From NCBI GenBank assembly GCA_934726455.1, contig CAKVDS010000008.1:1-63672 (forward strand): a stretch of 63,672 bases of DNA. The letters are read 5' to 3'. This document shows positions 1 to 7,183 of the stretch, piece by piece. The position numbers were made by a program, and so were the translations under genes. The notes under the pieces are model-generated. The model saw only the letters and a program-made list of their open reading frames with translations, was not told the DNA's origin and did no database searches. Numbering within the stretch: the stretch's first letter is position 1; every line of letters starts with the position of its first letter. This DNA is from an uncultured Bacteroidales bacterium (lineage in GTDB: Bacteria > Bacteroidota > Bacteroidia > Bacteroidales > UBA932).

Positions 1-51
1 AAGCACCGTGGACGCCCAGCAAAGGCGAAGACGGTCAAACTTGAAGGTTAA
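1..51 (+). CDS. 3' end of an ORF, possibly the N-terminal part of IstA
   Basis: The first 16 codons of the window are open, read KHRGRPAKAKTVKLEG and end in TAA at 49-51. The large transposase frame continues in the same frame straight after this stop. The basic, AT-hook-like GRPAKAK stretch could be the end of the DNA-binding N-terminus of IstA, cut off by a nonsense codon, or a separate upstream protein. The window edge prevents a decision. Confidence 0.35.
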   Translation, partial: KHRGRPAKAKTVKLEG

Positions 52-1509
52 TTGTACAAAATTGTGTTAAATTCACGTTTGGTTTCCAGCGAGTTCCTTC
101 GCAGGAAACGCAAGCTGGAAGCCTTCGAGGGCTTCATCAAGCAGCTGCTTCAGGACTGCCCGTCCTTGTCTGCGGCCCAGGTTCATGACCGCCTTAAAGA
201 ACACTATCCGGATCTTCCGGAGGTGTCGGAGCGCACCGTGTACAACACGGTATGTCTGGTCCGGGAGCGGGAGGAACTGCCCAAGGTGCCGGAATGCGGC
301 CGTCAGATGACCAAGGTTCCAGACTGTGAGTACGGAGAGAAGGCACAGGTGGACTTCGGCGAAAAGATCCTGCGGACATCCAAAGGCGGTCAGGTGAAGG
401 TGTACTTCATGGTGATGGTCCTGCAGCGGTCGAGATACAAGTTCGTGTATCTCCAGAACACGCCATTCACCTCAAAGACAACCGTCTATGCCCATCATCT
501 GGCTTTCAGATACTTTGGCGGCATGCCCCGGAAGGTCATCTACGACCAGGACCGCAAGATGCTTGTAAGCGAGAACTTCGGTGACTATGTGATGACGGGA
601 GAGTTCGCCAAGTATGTCAGCGCGGCAGGCTTTGAGCCTGTATTCTGCATGCCTTACGATCCGGCCAGCAAAGGCCAGTCGGAGGCCGTGGTCAAGTATG
701 TGAAGAACAACTTCCTTGCGGGACGCACATATGTCAACATAGACAGTCTCAACGAAGAGGCCATCGGCTGGCTGTCCAGGACAGCGAACGCCAAGGCCAA
801 CAGCACGACCAGACTCATACCTGCGGAAGAGTTCAAAAAGGAGCAGCCCCGACTGGCGCATTACGCGGAAGACATGGGCGAGCCGGAGATGGAGGCGCGG
901 GAGTACTCCGTCCGCAAGGACAACACACTGCTGTATCACAGCAACTTCTATAGCCTGCCGCTTGGCACGTATGCCGGTCAGGGGACCAAGGTGATGGTGG
1001 TCAGGAACGTGGACAACAACGAGCTGGAGATATATGACCCGAAGGACTTCTCACTGATCACCAGGCACAAGGTCAGCCCGTTCCGCGGCCAGTACATCAA
1101 CAAGGACGGGCACGCGGGCAGCCGCAACAGGGACATCCTCGAGTCGGAGCAGATACTGCGCACGTTCTTCAACGAGTGGGCTGACGACAGCCTGCTGTCA
1201 CGCTTCCTGAAGGAGCTCCACGACAACCGTCCGCGCTATTACCGCAAGAGCGTCACCGTCATGGCCTCACTCCTGACCGATTATGACAAGACCGCGGCGC
1301 ACAGCCTGCTGGAGATGTTTGCGGAGTCCAAGGTGTACAACGCCAACGTGATGCGGGAGATGGCCGCACGGCAGGCTGACAGAATGGAGGCCCAGCCGGA
1401 GAGAAGACCCGTCGTTGCCGATGCCGCGGTGTGCGGTGCTGACTTCACTCCAGAACAAAGGCCCATCAGTGAGTATGATGACATCATAAACGGAAAGGAG
1501 GAGAAGTGA
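52..1509 (+). CDS. istA: IS21-family transposase IstA
   Basis: IstA catalyses strand transfer of IS21 elements together with the ATPase IstB. The integrase-type DDE core is visible: D101 in QVDFGEK, D165 in VIYDQDRKM and E211 in KGQSEAVVKYVK. A C-terminal beta-barrel-like region follows (about 290-360). Residues 15-75 resemble the second helical part of the DNA-binding region, but the usual first helix-turn-helix is absent because an in-frame TAA lies at 49-51. The listed start is the TTG immediately after that stop; the real start, or a disrupted longer gene, cannot be resolved here. The stop overlaps the istB start (TGATG), which implies coupled translation. Confidence 0.85.
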   Translation: MYKIVLNSRLVSSEFLRRKRKLEAFEGFIKQLLQDCPSLSAAQVHDRLKEHYPDLPEVSERTVYNTVCLVREREELPKVPECGRQMTKVPDCEYGEKAQVDFGEKILRTSKGGQVKVYFMVMVLQRSRYKFVYLQNTPFTSKTTVYAHHLAFRYFGGMPRKVIYDQDRKMLVSENFGDYVMTGEFAKYVSAAGFEPVFCMPYDPASKGQSEAVVKYVKNNFLAGRTYVNIDSLNEEAIGWLSRTANAKANSTTRLIPAEEFKKEQPRLAHYAEDMGEPEMEAREYSVRKDNTLLYHSNFYSLPLGTYAGQGTKVMVVRNVDNNELEIYDPKDFSLITRHKVSPFRGQYINKDGHAGSRNRDILESEQILRTFFNEWADDSLLSRFLKELHDNRPRYYRKSVTVMASLLTDYDKTAAHSLLEMFAESKVYNANVMREMAARQADRMEAQPERRPVVADAAVCGADFTPEQRPISEYDDIINGKEEK

Positions 1510-2291
1510 TGGAGGAGACATTGAAAATCAGCACTGAGGACATCAGGACATACGCCAAGGCCCTGCGTCTGAGCAACCTGAGAAACAACTGCGGAGACAT
1601 CATCCACAAGGCCCAGATTGACAAGCCCTCATATCTGGACTTCATCATGGAAATCCTCAAGGCGGAAGCCGCCACGCGCCAGCAGAACGACCTCGTACGA
1701 AGAATGCGGCAGGCAAAGCTGCCGCGCAGCTGTGATCTGGATCTCTTCGACTTCAACCACAGCGCCGGCATCACCAAGCCTCAGCTGAAGCAGCTGAGGG
1801 AACTTGTGTGGCTCGACCAGATGTACAATCTCATCTTCATGGGGCCTGCCGGGACAGGAAAAACCTTCATGGCCGCGGGTCTCGTCAGAGATGCCGTGAT
1901 GAAAGGCTACAGGGCGCAGTTCATGACCATGGACAACCTGATTAACATACTGAGGATGAAAGATATGACATCTTCGGCCATGAGCGCCTACAGCGGAATG
2001 CTCAAATGCAATCTCATCGCCATAGACGACATAATGCTCATGCCGATGAAGAAGGAGGAGTCGGTGGCGTTCTTCAGCCTCATCAATGCCCTGCACGAAA
2101 AGGCGTCAGTCATCATTACCACGAACAAGGCACCTACAGAATGGGTGGAAGTGCTTCAAGATGAAGTCCTTGCCACCGCCCTTCTGGACAGGCTCCTGTT
2201 CCGCTGCGATGTGGTCAAACTCGTCGGCTCATCATATCGTATGGAAAATCGGTCGGGCTTCCTGGCCAAAGGCAAGGAGGACAAACAATGA
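1509..2291 (+). CDS. istB: IS21-family helper ATPase IstB
   Basis: IstB is a DnaC/DnaA-like AAA+ ATPase that assembles on target DNA and stimulates IstA. Counting from the ATG at 1509, the Walker A motif GPAGTGKT is at residues 112-119 and the Walker B motif LIAIDDIM at about 169-176. The N-terminal 90 residues form the helical IS21-specific domain. A GTG lies one codon earlier, but the ATG overlaps the istA stop and sits after a GGAGGAG ribosome binding site. Length (260 residues) is normal. The 3' end overlaps the next small ORF by ATGA. Confidence 0.93.
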   Translation: MEETLKISTEDIRTYAKALRLSNLRNNCGDIIHKAQIDKPSYLDFIMEILKAEAATRQQNDLVRRMRQAKLPRSCDLDLFDFNHSAGITKPQLKQLRELVWLDQMYNLIFMGPAGTGKTFMAAGLVRDAVMKGYRAQFMTMDNLINILRMKDMTSSAMSAYSGMLKCNLIAIDDIMLMPMKKEESVAFFSLINALHEKASVIITTNKAPTEWVEVLQDEVLATALLDRLLFRCDVVKLVGSSYRMENRSGFLAKGKEDKQ

Positions 2292-2506
2292 AAAAGAAGA
2301 ATAGAGAAGTGCTTCAGACAGCGTTGACCGAGTTCCAGGATGCGTACCGCATCTTCGTGGATGATGTCAGGGCTATGCAGGAGGCGGAGGAGAGAGGCTT
2401 CTGCGACCCTGTCAGCCAGACCGGCCCGTACTCATACCAGGAATGGGTGATAAAGCTGGATGTCCTTGAGACAACTGTCGAGCAGATACTTCAAGACGAA
2501 AGATAA
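2288..2506 (+). CDS. Small third ORF of the IS21-like element
   Basis: This 72-residue acidic, probably helical protein starts at an ATG overlapping the istB stop (ATGA), so it is probably translated by coupling. I do not recognise its family. It has no membrane segment or signal peptide; notable features are EEAEERG-type charged stretches and a central GPYSYQEW segment. It lies inside the element, before the palindrome and terminal repeats, so it travels with it. It could be an accessory transposition protein or a passenger. Confidence 0.65.
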   Translation: MKKKNREVLQTALTEFQDAYRIFVDDVRAMQEAEERGFCDPVSQTGPYSYQEWVIKLDVLETTVEQILQDER

Positions 2507-2533
2507 ATGTTAAACCATAGACCTTAAGCGCCG

Positions 2534-2569
2534 GGCAGAGATGCGGCAGCGCGCTGCCGCATCTCTGCC
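2534..2569. terminator. 36-bp perfect palindrome after the IS genes
   Basis: GGCAGAGATGCGGCAGCG is followed directly by its exact reverse complement. The RNA would fold into a very stable stem with essentially no spare loop, downstream of the last IS gene. It lacks a clear T-run, so it may act as a transcription barrier, an mRNA 3' end or a transposase-related site. Confidence 0.6.
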
Positions 2570-2579
2570 TTATCAATCA

Positions 2580-2614
2580 AAATATGCAGAACCTGCTTTC
2601 CGAAATATGCAGAA
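2580..2614 (+). repeat. Tandem AAATATGCAGAA repeats at the IS right end
   Basis: Two exact 12-bp copies lie at 2580-2591 and 2603-2614, 23 bp apart. IS21 elements carry several such repeats at each end as IstA binding sites. This is the best sequence evidence for where the element finishes. Confidence 0.65.
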
Positions 2615-2707
2615 TCTAATTTTTCTGAAAATTGTAGGTCGAATACTTGCTTTTTACAATACTGAAAAAAGAGAATTGCAAAGAGTTTCACGTTTTAGGG
2701 TAACATT

Positions 2708-3184
2708 ATGAATAATAAAACATTCCATCAAAACCAAGAGTCGTGGCCAGCGCAGCAGCAAGTCGGCTCGGAAACCGCTGAAGTGGATGCGGAATTAGTG
2801 GATGCTTCCAGTGGGACGTTGCAGTCGGCAGAAGGTACGCTTGATACCATAAATAACTGTTTGAATTCTGTCCAAGGGATAGTAGAATCAGTCGCCTCAA
2901 GTGTGACATCGTGGAAAGAGATTGACAGGGAAATGCTTGCGATGAGCCTTCATTTTGAGCAATTATCTAAAGAGCTGGATGTTAATCTTGATAAATACAA
3001 GACGCGTATCCCTCTTATAGAAAAGCAGCTGGACTCCATAAACGGCAATCTTTCAAAAATGCTCGACTTTGTTCTGGCCATGAATGCGAAAACAGAACAG
3101 GAGATGGATTTCAAGATGAAAATGATGGACAGGATCGATTCTTTTCTGAATACGATTTCAACGACAATGATGAATCTTTTGTGA
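2708..3184 (+). CDS. Unknown coiled-coil protein
   Basis: A soluble 158-residue protein with no signal peptide or membrane segment. The first 30 residues are polar and probably disordered. Residues 35-75 and 85-155 are heptad-rich and predicted to be helical coiled coils, with a Met-rich end. I do not recognise the family. It is followed after 1 nt by a 31-codon membrane peptide and then by a DUF4112 membrane protein, all in one direction, which suggests a small operon with a membrane-associated role. The region looks more AT-rich than its neighbours and adjoins the IS element, which may indicate acquired DNA. Confidence 0.7.
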   Translation: MNNKTFHQNQESWPAQQQVGSETAEVDAELVDASSGTLQSAEGTLDTINNCLNSVQGIVESVASSVTSWKEIDREMLAMSLHFEQLSKELDVNLDKYKTRIPLIEKQLDSINGNLSKMLDFVLAMNAKTEQEMDFKMKMMDRIDSFLNTISTTMMNLL

Positions 3185-3185
3185 T

Positions 3186-3281
3186 ATGGCAGAGAAGGAA
3201 ATCAAAAGGTTTGACGTGTCTCTTGTCTTGTGGATTTTATGCGCGGTTGCTCTCGTGGCTGCGATAATCGTAGGGTGGTGA
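3186..3281 (+). CDS. 31-residue single-pass membrane peptide
   Basis: ATG at 3186 begins MAEKEIKRFD followed by a single hydrophobic helix of about 20 residues ending in IIVGW, then TGA. It starts 1 nt after the preceding stop and ends 4 nt before the next start, so it fits the spacing of a real operon member. The charged N-terminus and lone transmembrane helix resemble small membrane subunits or regulators. No family assigned. Confidence 0.6.
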   Translation: MAEKEIKRFDVSLVLWILCAVALVAAIIVGW

Positions 3282-3285
3282 TAAT

Positions 3286-3759
3286 ATGGCATATAGTTCC
3301 AACAAAAAATTAAAGATGCGGGGCGACTCCGAATTCAAGTTGCTCAAGGGTATCTACACTGTCATGGACAAGTTTTTTCTTGATCCCATCATAGGCTTTA
3401 TCATTCCAGGCGGCGGAGATATTATTACAAGTGTCATGACGGTCCCGTTCATCTTCACTGCTGTTTTTAAACTCCGGTCTGTTCCCTTGACGTTATCGGT
3501 GATATATAATGCTTTGATTGATGGACTCTTGGGCCTATTTCCGGTTATCGGAGACTTTGTTGACGTTTGCTATCGTTCTTATAAGAAGAGCTATTATCAA
3601 ATTGTCGGCTATGTAGAGGACGACGAGGAAACATTGTCTGAGATTAACGGAAATGCTTTGAAAACGTGTATCCTGATAACAGTTCTTTGTGTCGTGATCA
3701 GACTTGTAGTTCTTTTGCTGGCTGGTATTTTTGCTTGGTTCAAAGGCCTTTTTGCTTAG
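3286..3759 (+). CDS. DUF4112 family membrane protein
   Basis: The pattern FFLDPIIGFIIPGGGDII and, about 55 residues later, LIDGLLGLFPVIGDFVD matches DUF4112, whose members contain two similar amphipathic or membrane hairpins built around P-G-GD and P-GD motifs. A strong C-terminal transmembrane helix (about 128-150) precedes a short basic tail. The biochemical role of the family is not established. Here it is the third gene of a cassette with a coiled-coil protein and a membrane micropeptide, so a membrane-anchored complex is a reasonable inference. Confidence 0.75.
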   Translation: MAYSSNKKLKMRGDSEFKLLKGIYTVMDKFFLDPIIGFIIPGGGDIITSVMTVPFIFTAVFKLRSVPLTLSVIYNALIDGLLGLFPVIGDFVDVCYRSYKKSYYQIVGYVEDDEETLSEINGNALKTCILITVLCVVIRLVVLLLAGIFAWFKGLFA

Positions 3760-3771
3760 TGTCAGATCAGA

Positions 3772-4389
3772 ATGAAACCGACAGTCTTTTTCCACCCTTG
3801 GGTCGGCCCCGACTACCTGTCCGGTGGCATCTTCGGCAAGCGCATAATGGTTCTTGGTGATAGCCACTATTGTGATGAAGGTTGCAGGGACTGCGGCCAG
3901 AGCCTCAACTGCGAGTGCAATGGGTTCACATCGGACGTGGTCAGGGCATATCTGGACCAGGACAACGAACGGGAGGGCTGGATGTCAACCTATCTGAAGT
4001 TTGAGCGCTCGCTTGTCAATCACGAGACAACCCCGGATGAAAGCGAGAAGATCTGGAACTCGCTGCTGTTCTACAACTATCTTCAAGTAGCAATGCAGGG
4101 GCCGAGACAGGCTGGCACTCCGGCGCAGTATAGGGCGGCTGCAGAGCCTTTCTTCTCCGTGCTGGATGAGTATCAGCCGGATTTGCTCATCGTTTGGGGC
4201 GTGAGGCTCTGGAACAATCTTCCCGGCGAGAGATGGGAAGATGGCCCCCAGAAGAAGCTAGACGGATATGAAATCCATAACGGATATTATAGGCTTGCAA
4301 ACGGAAAGAAGGTTCGTGCGATCTGCGTGTATCATCCTTCTGCCGGTTATAGTTGGGATTATTGGTATCGCGTCATAATGGAGCAATGA
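3772..4389 (+). CDS. Cysteine-rich protein with uracil-DNA-glycosylase-like motifs
   Basis: This 205-residue protein is not firmly recognised. Near the N-terminus is IMVLGDSHYCDEG, close in layout to motif A of the uracil-DNA glycosylase superfamily. Near the C-terminus is CVYHPSAGY, close to its HPS motif B, and between them is the strand-like LLIVWG. Five cysteines (C34, C38, C41, C47, C49) could bind a metal or iron-sulfur cluster, as in some UDG families. A DNA-repair or nucleic-acid function is therefore possible but unproven. It begins 12 nt after the DUF4112 gene, and the next gene is convergent. Confidence 0.55.
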   Translation: MKPTVFFHPWVGPDYLSGGIFGKRIMVLGDSHYCDEGCRDCGQSLNCECNGFTSDVVRAYLDQDNEREGWMSTYLKFERSLVNHETTPDESEKIWNSLLFYNYLQVAMQGPRQAGTPAQYRAAAEPFFSVLDEYQPDLLIVWGVRLWNNLPGERWEDGPQKKLDGYEIHNGYYRLANGKKVRAICVYHPSAGYSWDYWYRVIMEQ

Positions 4390-4417
4390 GCAAACCCCAA
4401 CTGCCACTTGGTTGTCT

Positions 4418-4495
4418 CGTACAGAAAATGCCCGTTTTCTGTACGCGGGGTGCTTCCGGGAAGGTCCCGTACAGAAATCGCCCTCGTGCTGTACG
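4418..4495. repeat. Pair of CGTACAG/CTGTACG hairpins
   Basis: The first hairpin has a perfect 11-bp stem, CGTACAGAAAA and TTTTCTGTACG, around a 6-nt loop (4418-4445). The second, at 4468-4495, has the same CGTACAG and CTGTACG outer arms and a related interior (GAAATCGCCC). They lie between two convergent genes and may act as a bidirectional terminator or belong to a dispersed extragenic repeat family. A further 7-bp inverted repeat (CCTCCAG/CTGGAGG) is at 4529-4549. Confidence 0.6.
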
Positions 4496-4569
4496 AAATG
4501 CTCTGTGGAGCGCGGGGAGGGCCAGCGGCCTCCAGCGGCTTTCTGGAGGTAAGGGTAAAAAGGCCAGCC

Positions 4570-5715
4570 TCACAGCAGCGAGGCGAGCAGCCGCACGCCC
4601 TCTTCCATGCGGGACTTGTCGAGGAAGGAGAAGTTGAGCCGCATCGTGTTGCGGTGGCTGCCGTCGGGGTAGAAGAACGACCCCGCCACGTATGCGACCC
4701 CCGCGCTCAGAGCCTTGTCATAGAGGGCCACGGTGTCGCAGTTCTCCGGCAGGGTGAGGAAGAGGAACAGTCCCCCCTCCGGCCTTGTCCAGCTGACCCC
4801 CTCCGGCATGTATCTCTCCAGAAGCGAGAGCATCAGATCCCGCTTCTCGCGGTAGAGGGAGATGCTCCCCACGAGATTCTTGTCCAGTGCCCCGCTTGAC
4901 AGGAACTCCGCAGCCACGTACTGGTCAAACACAGGGGGGCATAGGTCCAGGGACTGCTTGCAGACGTAGATCTGGTCGAGAAGCTCCTCCGGGCCGAAGA
5001 TCCAGCCGAGCCTGAATCCCGGGGCGAAGATCTTGGAAAAACTCCCCAGGTGCAGGGTGCGCTCAGGGCACAGAGACCATATTGTCGGGACGCTCTCCCC
5101 GCTGTATCGGAGCTCCCGGTACGGGCTGTCCTCCACGATGATGAAGTTGTGCTTCTGCGCGAGCCGGCACAGCTCCATCCTCTCTTCCAAGGTCATGGTA
5201 GTGCCGCCCGGGTTCTGGAAATCGGGGATGACATAGCAGAACTTGGCCTTGTCCAGAACCGATGCATCGACCCCGCAGTCTCCATCGCGGAAGCCACTCA
5301 GCGCGACAATCTCCGCCCTGTAGGATTTGAACGACTGCAACGCCCCCAGATACGTGGGGGAGGAGGTCAGGACAATGTCCCCGGGGTCGAGCATGATCCT
5401 CGCACAGACATCTATCCCCTGTTGGGAAGAGGTGGTGATCTGGATGTTACGCATCTCCACACCGTACCGGGAGGCGAGTGCCTGCCTCAACTCCGGGACT
5501 CCCTGCGTAGCCCCGTACTGGAGGGCCTTGGCTCCATATTTGTCAAGCACGAGCGAGCACAGACGGCGTATGTCCTCCGTGGGAAACGTGGCCGCATCCG
5601 GGTATCCTCCGGCAAATGAGCAGATTGCGTTGAGGTCCGTGTGCTTGAAAATCTCCCTGACGGGAGATCTCATGAAATTGTGCGTGTCAGCCGAGAGAAA
5701 CTTTGAGTAATCCAT
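4570..5715 (-). CDS. PLP-dependent aminotransferase, class I/II (2-aminoadipate type)
   Basis: A fold-type I PLP enzyme of 381 residues related to LysN and MocR-type aminotransferases. The N-terminal FAGGYPD substrate segment, the SSQQGID cofactor loop, the PDFQNPGG motif, the VEDSPYRELRY aspartate-tyrosine pair and the Schiff-base lysine in SFSKIFAPGFRLGW are all present. There is no GntR domain, so it is an enzyme rather than a MocR regulator. Substrate specificity cannot be read from sequence; aromatic or branched amino acids and 2-aminoadipate are typical of relatives. Its ATG directly follows the manC stop, making it the last gene of the cdaA operon. Confidence 0.85.
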   Translation of the reverse strand: MDYSKFLSADTHNFMRSPVREIFKHTDLNAICSFAGGYPDAATFPTEDIRRLCSLVLDKYGAKALQYGATQGVPELRQALASRYGVEMRNIQITTSSQQGIDVCARIMLDPGDIVLTSSPTYLGALQSFKSYRAEIVALSGFRDGDCGVDASVLDKAKFCYVIPDFQNPGGTTMTLEERMELCRLAQKHNFIIVEDSPYRELRYSGESVPTIWSLCPERTLHLGSFSKIFAPGFRLGWIFGPEELLDQIYVCKQSLDLCPPVFDQYVAAEFLSSGALDKNLVGSISLYREKRDLMLSLLERYMPEGVSWTRPEGGLFLFLTLPENCDTVALYDKALSAGVAYVAGSFFYPDGSHRNTMRLNFSFLDKSRMEEGVRLLASLL

Positions 5716-6807
5716 TTATCTGTATTCTTCAAATTCCGGCATCGCCAGACTTGACAGGAAATCCTGCAACTTCTCCTCGTCCCTCGGGCAGATCATCAGG
5801 ACATCCTTGGTGTCGATGACAATAAAGTTCTCCAATCCTCTTATGGCCAACAGTTTGCCATGGTTGTCCGAGTATACTATATTGTCCTTGCATTCTTTTA
5901 TCAGTCCCTTGTTGACCAGGTTCATCGCGTTCCCGTTCTCATCGTGGTGGGCGAGATAGTCGTAGAGAGACTCCCAGTTGCCGATGTCGGCCCAACGGAA
6001 CTTGGCCGGGTAGACCCATGCGTTGTCCGTCTTCTCCATCACGGCGTAGTCGATGGATGTGCGCGGCATGTCGGTATAGATTCTCTCGAGGAACTCGATT
6101 TCGCGCTCCGAGCCGAGGGCTTCCTGCCAGCCGGCCCAGAGATTGGTGATCTCGGGGGCATATTTTTCAAGGGCCTGCCGGATTGCCGAGGCTCTCCAGA
6201 CGAAGATTCCCGAGTTCCACAGAAACTCTCCGGTCTCCATGAACACCCGTGCCAGCTGGGGGTCTGGTTTCTCTGTGAAAGTCTTGACTTTGACAGGCCT
6301 GCCGTCCTCTGCGGCCCCGGCCATCTGGATGTATCCGAAATTCGGGTCCGGTCTTGTCGGGACGACTCCGAGTGTGATCAGGGCGTCCGAGCCGGCGGCA
6401 TACGAGAGGGCGTTGGAGAGTGTCTCGTTGAAGATGTCGTGTCTGTTGATTATCAGGTCAGACGGGGTTACGGCTGTCACAGCGTCAGGGTCGCGCTTGA
6501 GGATTGTATATGTCGCGTAAGTCAGGCACGGGGCGGTGTTGCGGCTGTATGGCTCCAGGAGCAGATTCTCATCTTTGAGTTCGGGGAGCTGCTGCCTGAT
6601 GAGTTCCCGGTATCTCGGAAGCGACACGACTATTATGTTCTCTTCCGGGATGACGGCTTTCATCCTGTCGAATGTGAACCTGAGGAACGACTGTCCCTCC
6701 GCCGTGAAATCAAGGAACTGCTTCGGTCTGTCGATTCGGCTTATGGGCCAGAAGCGTGAGCCTGACCCTCCGGCCATGATTATGCAATATAGATGGTTAT
6801 TAAGCAT
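5716..6807 (-). CDS. manC: Mannose-1-phosphate guanylyltransferase
   Basis: This enzyme makes GDP-mannose from GTP and mannose-1-phosphate, supplying mannose, fucose or rhamnose donors for surface glycans. The nucleotidyltransferase signature MAGGSGSRFWPIS is at residues 11-23, followed by RPKQFLDF. The signature FVWRAS and the FRWADIGNWESLY metal-site region are also visible. At 363 residues it has the transferase domain and short linker of the monofunctional type, without a phosphomannose-isomerase domain. It overlaps yraN by 8 bp, and its stop abuts the aminotransferase start. Confidence 0.88.
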   Translation of the reverse strand: MLNNHLYCIIMAGGSGSRFWPISRIDRPKQFLDFTAEGQSFLRFTFDRMKAVIPEENIIVVSLPRYRELIRQQLPELKDENLLLEPYSRNTAPCLTYATYTILKRDPDAVTAVTPSDLIINRHDIFNETLSNALSYAAGSDALITLGVVPTRPDPNFGYIQMAGAAEDGRPVKVKTFTEKPDPQLARVFMETGEFLWNSGIFVWRASAIRQALEKYAPEITNLWAGWQEALGSEREIEFLERIYTDMPRTSIDYAVMEKTDNAWVYPAKFRWADIGNWESLYDYLAHHDENGNAMNLVNKGLIKECKDNIVYSDNHGKLLAIRGLENFIVIDTKDVLMICPRDEEKLQDFLSSLAMPEFEEYR

Positions 6808-7183
6808 ATAGTGGTATAAAAGCTTGTGGATAGTATTCTATTTCAAACTTTGGGCCATCGAAGAGCACGCAGACCACATCGAAGAACACTTCCAGGTCGG
6901 AGGGCAGGCCCTTGCGTGCCTCCGAGTTGAGGAAAGAGTTGGCCGCTGCAGTGAGTTTCTGCATCTTTCTGCGGTTCACATTGGCCTGGGGCTCTGCTGC
7001 TGACGGGATCCGGCGGCTCTTGACCTCCACTATGTGAAGTCCATCGGCGTCCAGCGAGATGATGTCAACCTCCAGATGTCCGCTTCTCCAGTTGCGCCCG
7101 ATTATCTTGTGGCCCCTGTCTTGCAGATAGCGGCATGCCTCCTCCTCTCCTCTTCGTCCGGTAATCTGCCTGCCTGTTTTCAT
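6800..7183 (-). CDS. yraN: YraN family (UPF0102) nuclease-fold protein
   Basis: A 127-residue member of the restriction-endonuclease-like UPF0102 family. It begins with the characteristic GRRGEEEACRYL helix and contains the nuclease core residues in HLEVDIISLD and HIVEVKSR (E-D-EVK pattern). The family is thought to act on branched or recombination intermediates, but the physiological substrate is not settled. Its start overlaps the end of mutS2 by 4 bp, which fits a DNA-processing pairing. Confidence 0.88.
   Translation of the reverse strand: MKTGRQITGRRGEEEACRYLQDRGHKIIGRNWRSGHLEVDIISLDADGLHIVEVKSRRIPSAAEPQANVNRRKMQKLTAAANSFLNSEARKGLPSDLEVFFDVVCVLFDGPKFEIEYYPQAFIPLYA

Larger units (their letters stand above)
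1..2616 (+). mobile_element. IS21-family insertion sequence, right portion
   Basis: The element carries the istA-istB gene pair that defines the IS21 family, a third small coupled ORF, a strong palindrome, and two tandem copies of AAATATGCAGAA near the right end, typical of the multiple terminal repeats of this family. The left end lies outside the window. The exact right boundary cannot be fixed because the left terminal repeat and any target duplication are not visible; 2616 is the end of the second repeat, and the true tip could lie up to about 40 bp further on. Confidence 0.85.

Noticed and set aside
2656..2658. An ACA trinucleotide as the right tip of the IS21 element
   Set aside because: IS21 ends usually finish in CA, but without the left end or a target duplication this cannot be chosen over nearby alternatives.
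4408..4899. Plus-strand frame overlapping the aminotransferase 3' end
   Set aside because: It is antisense to a well-conserved PLP enzyme and spans the hairpin repeats; composition is not protein-like.
5860..6759. 299-codon frame antisense to manC
   Set aside because: Shadow of manC codon bias; no recognisable domain.
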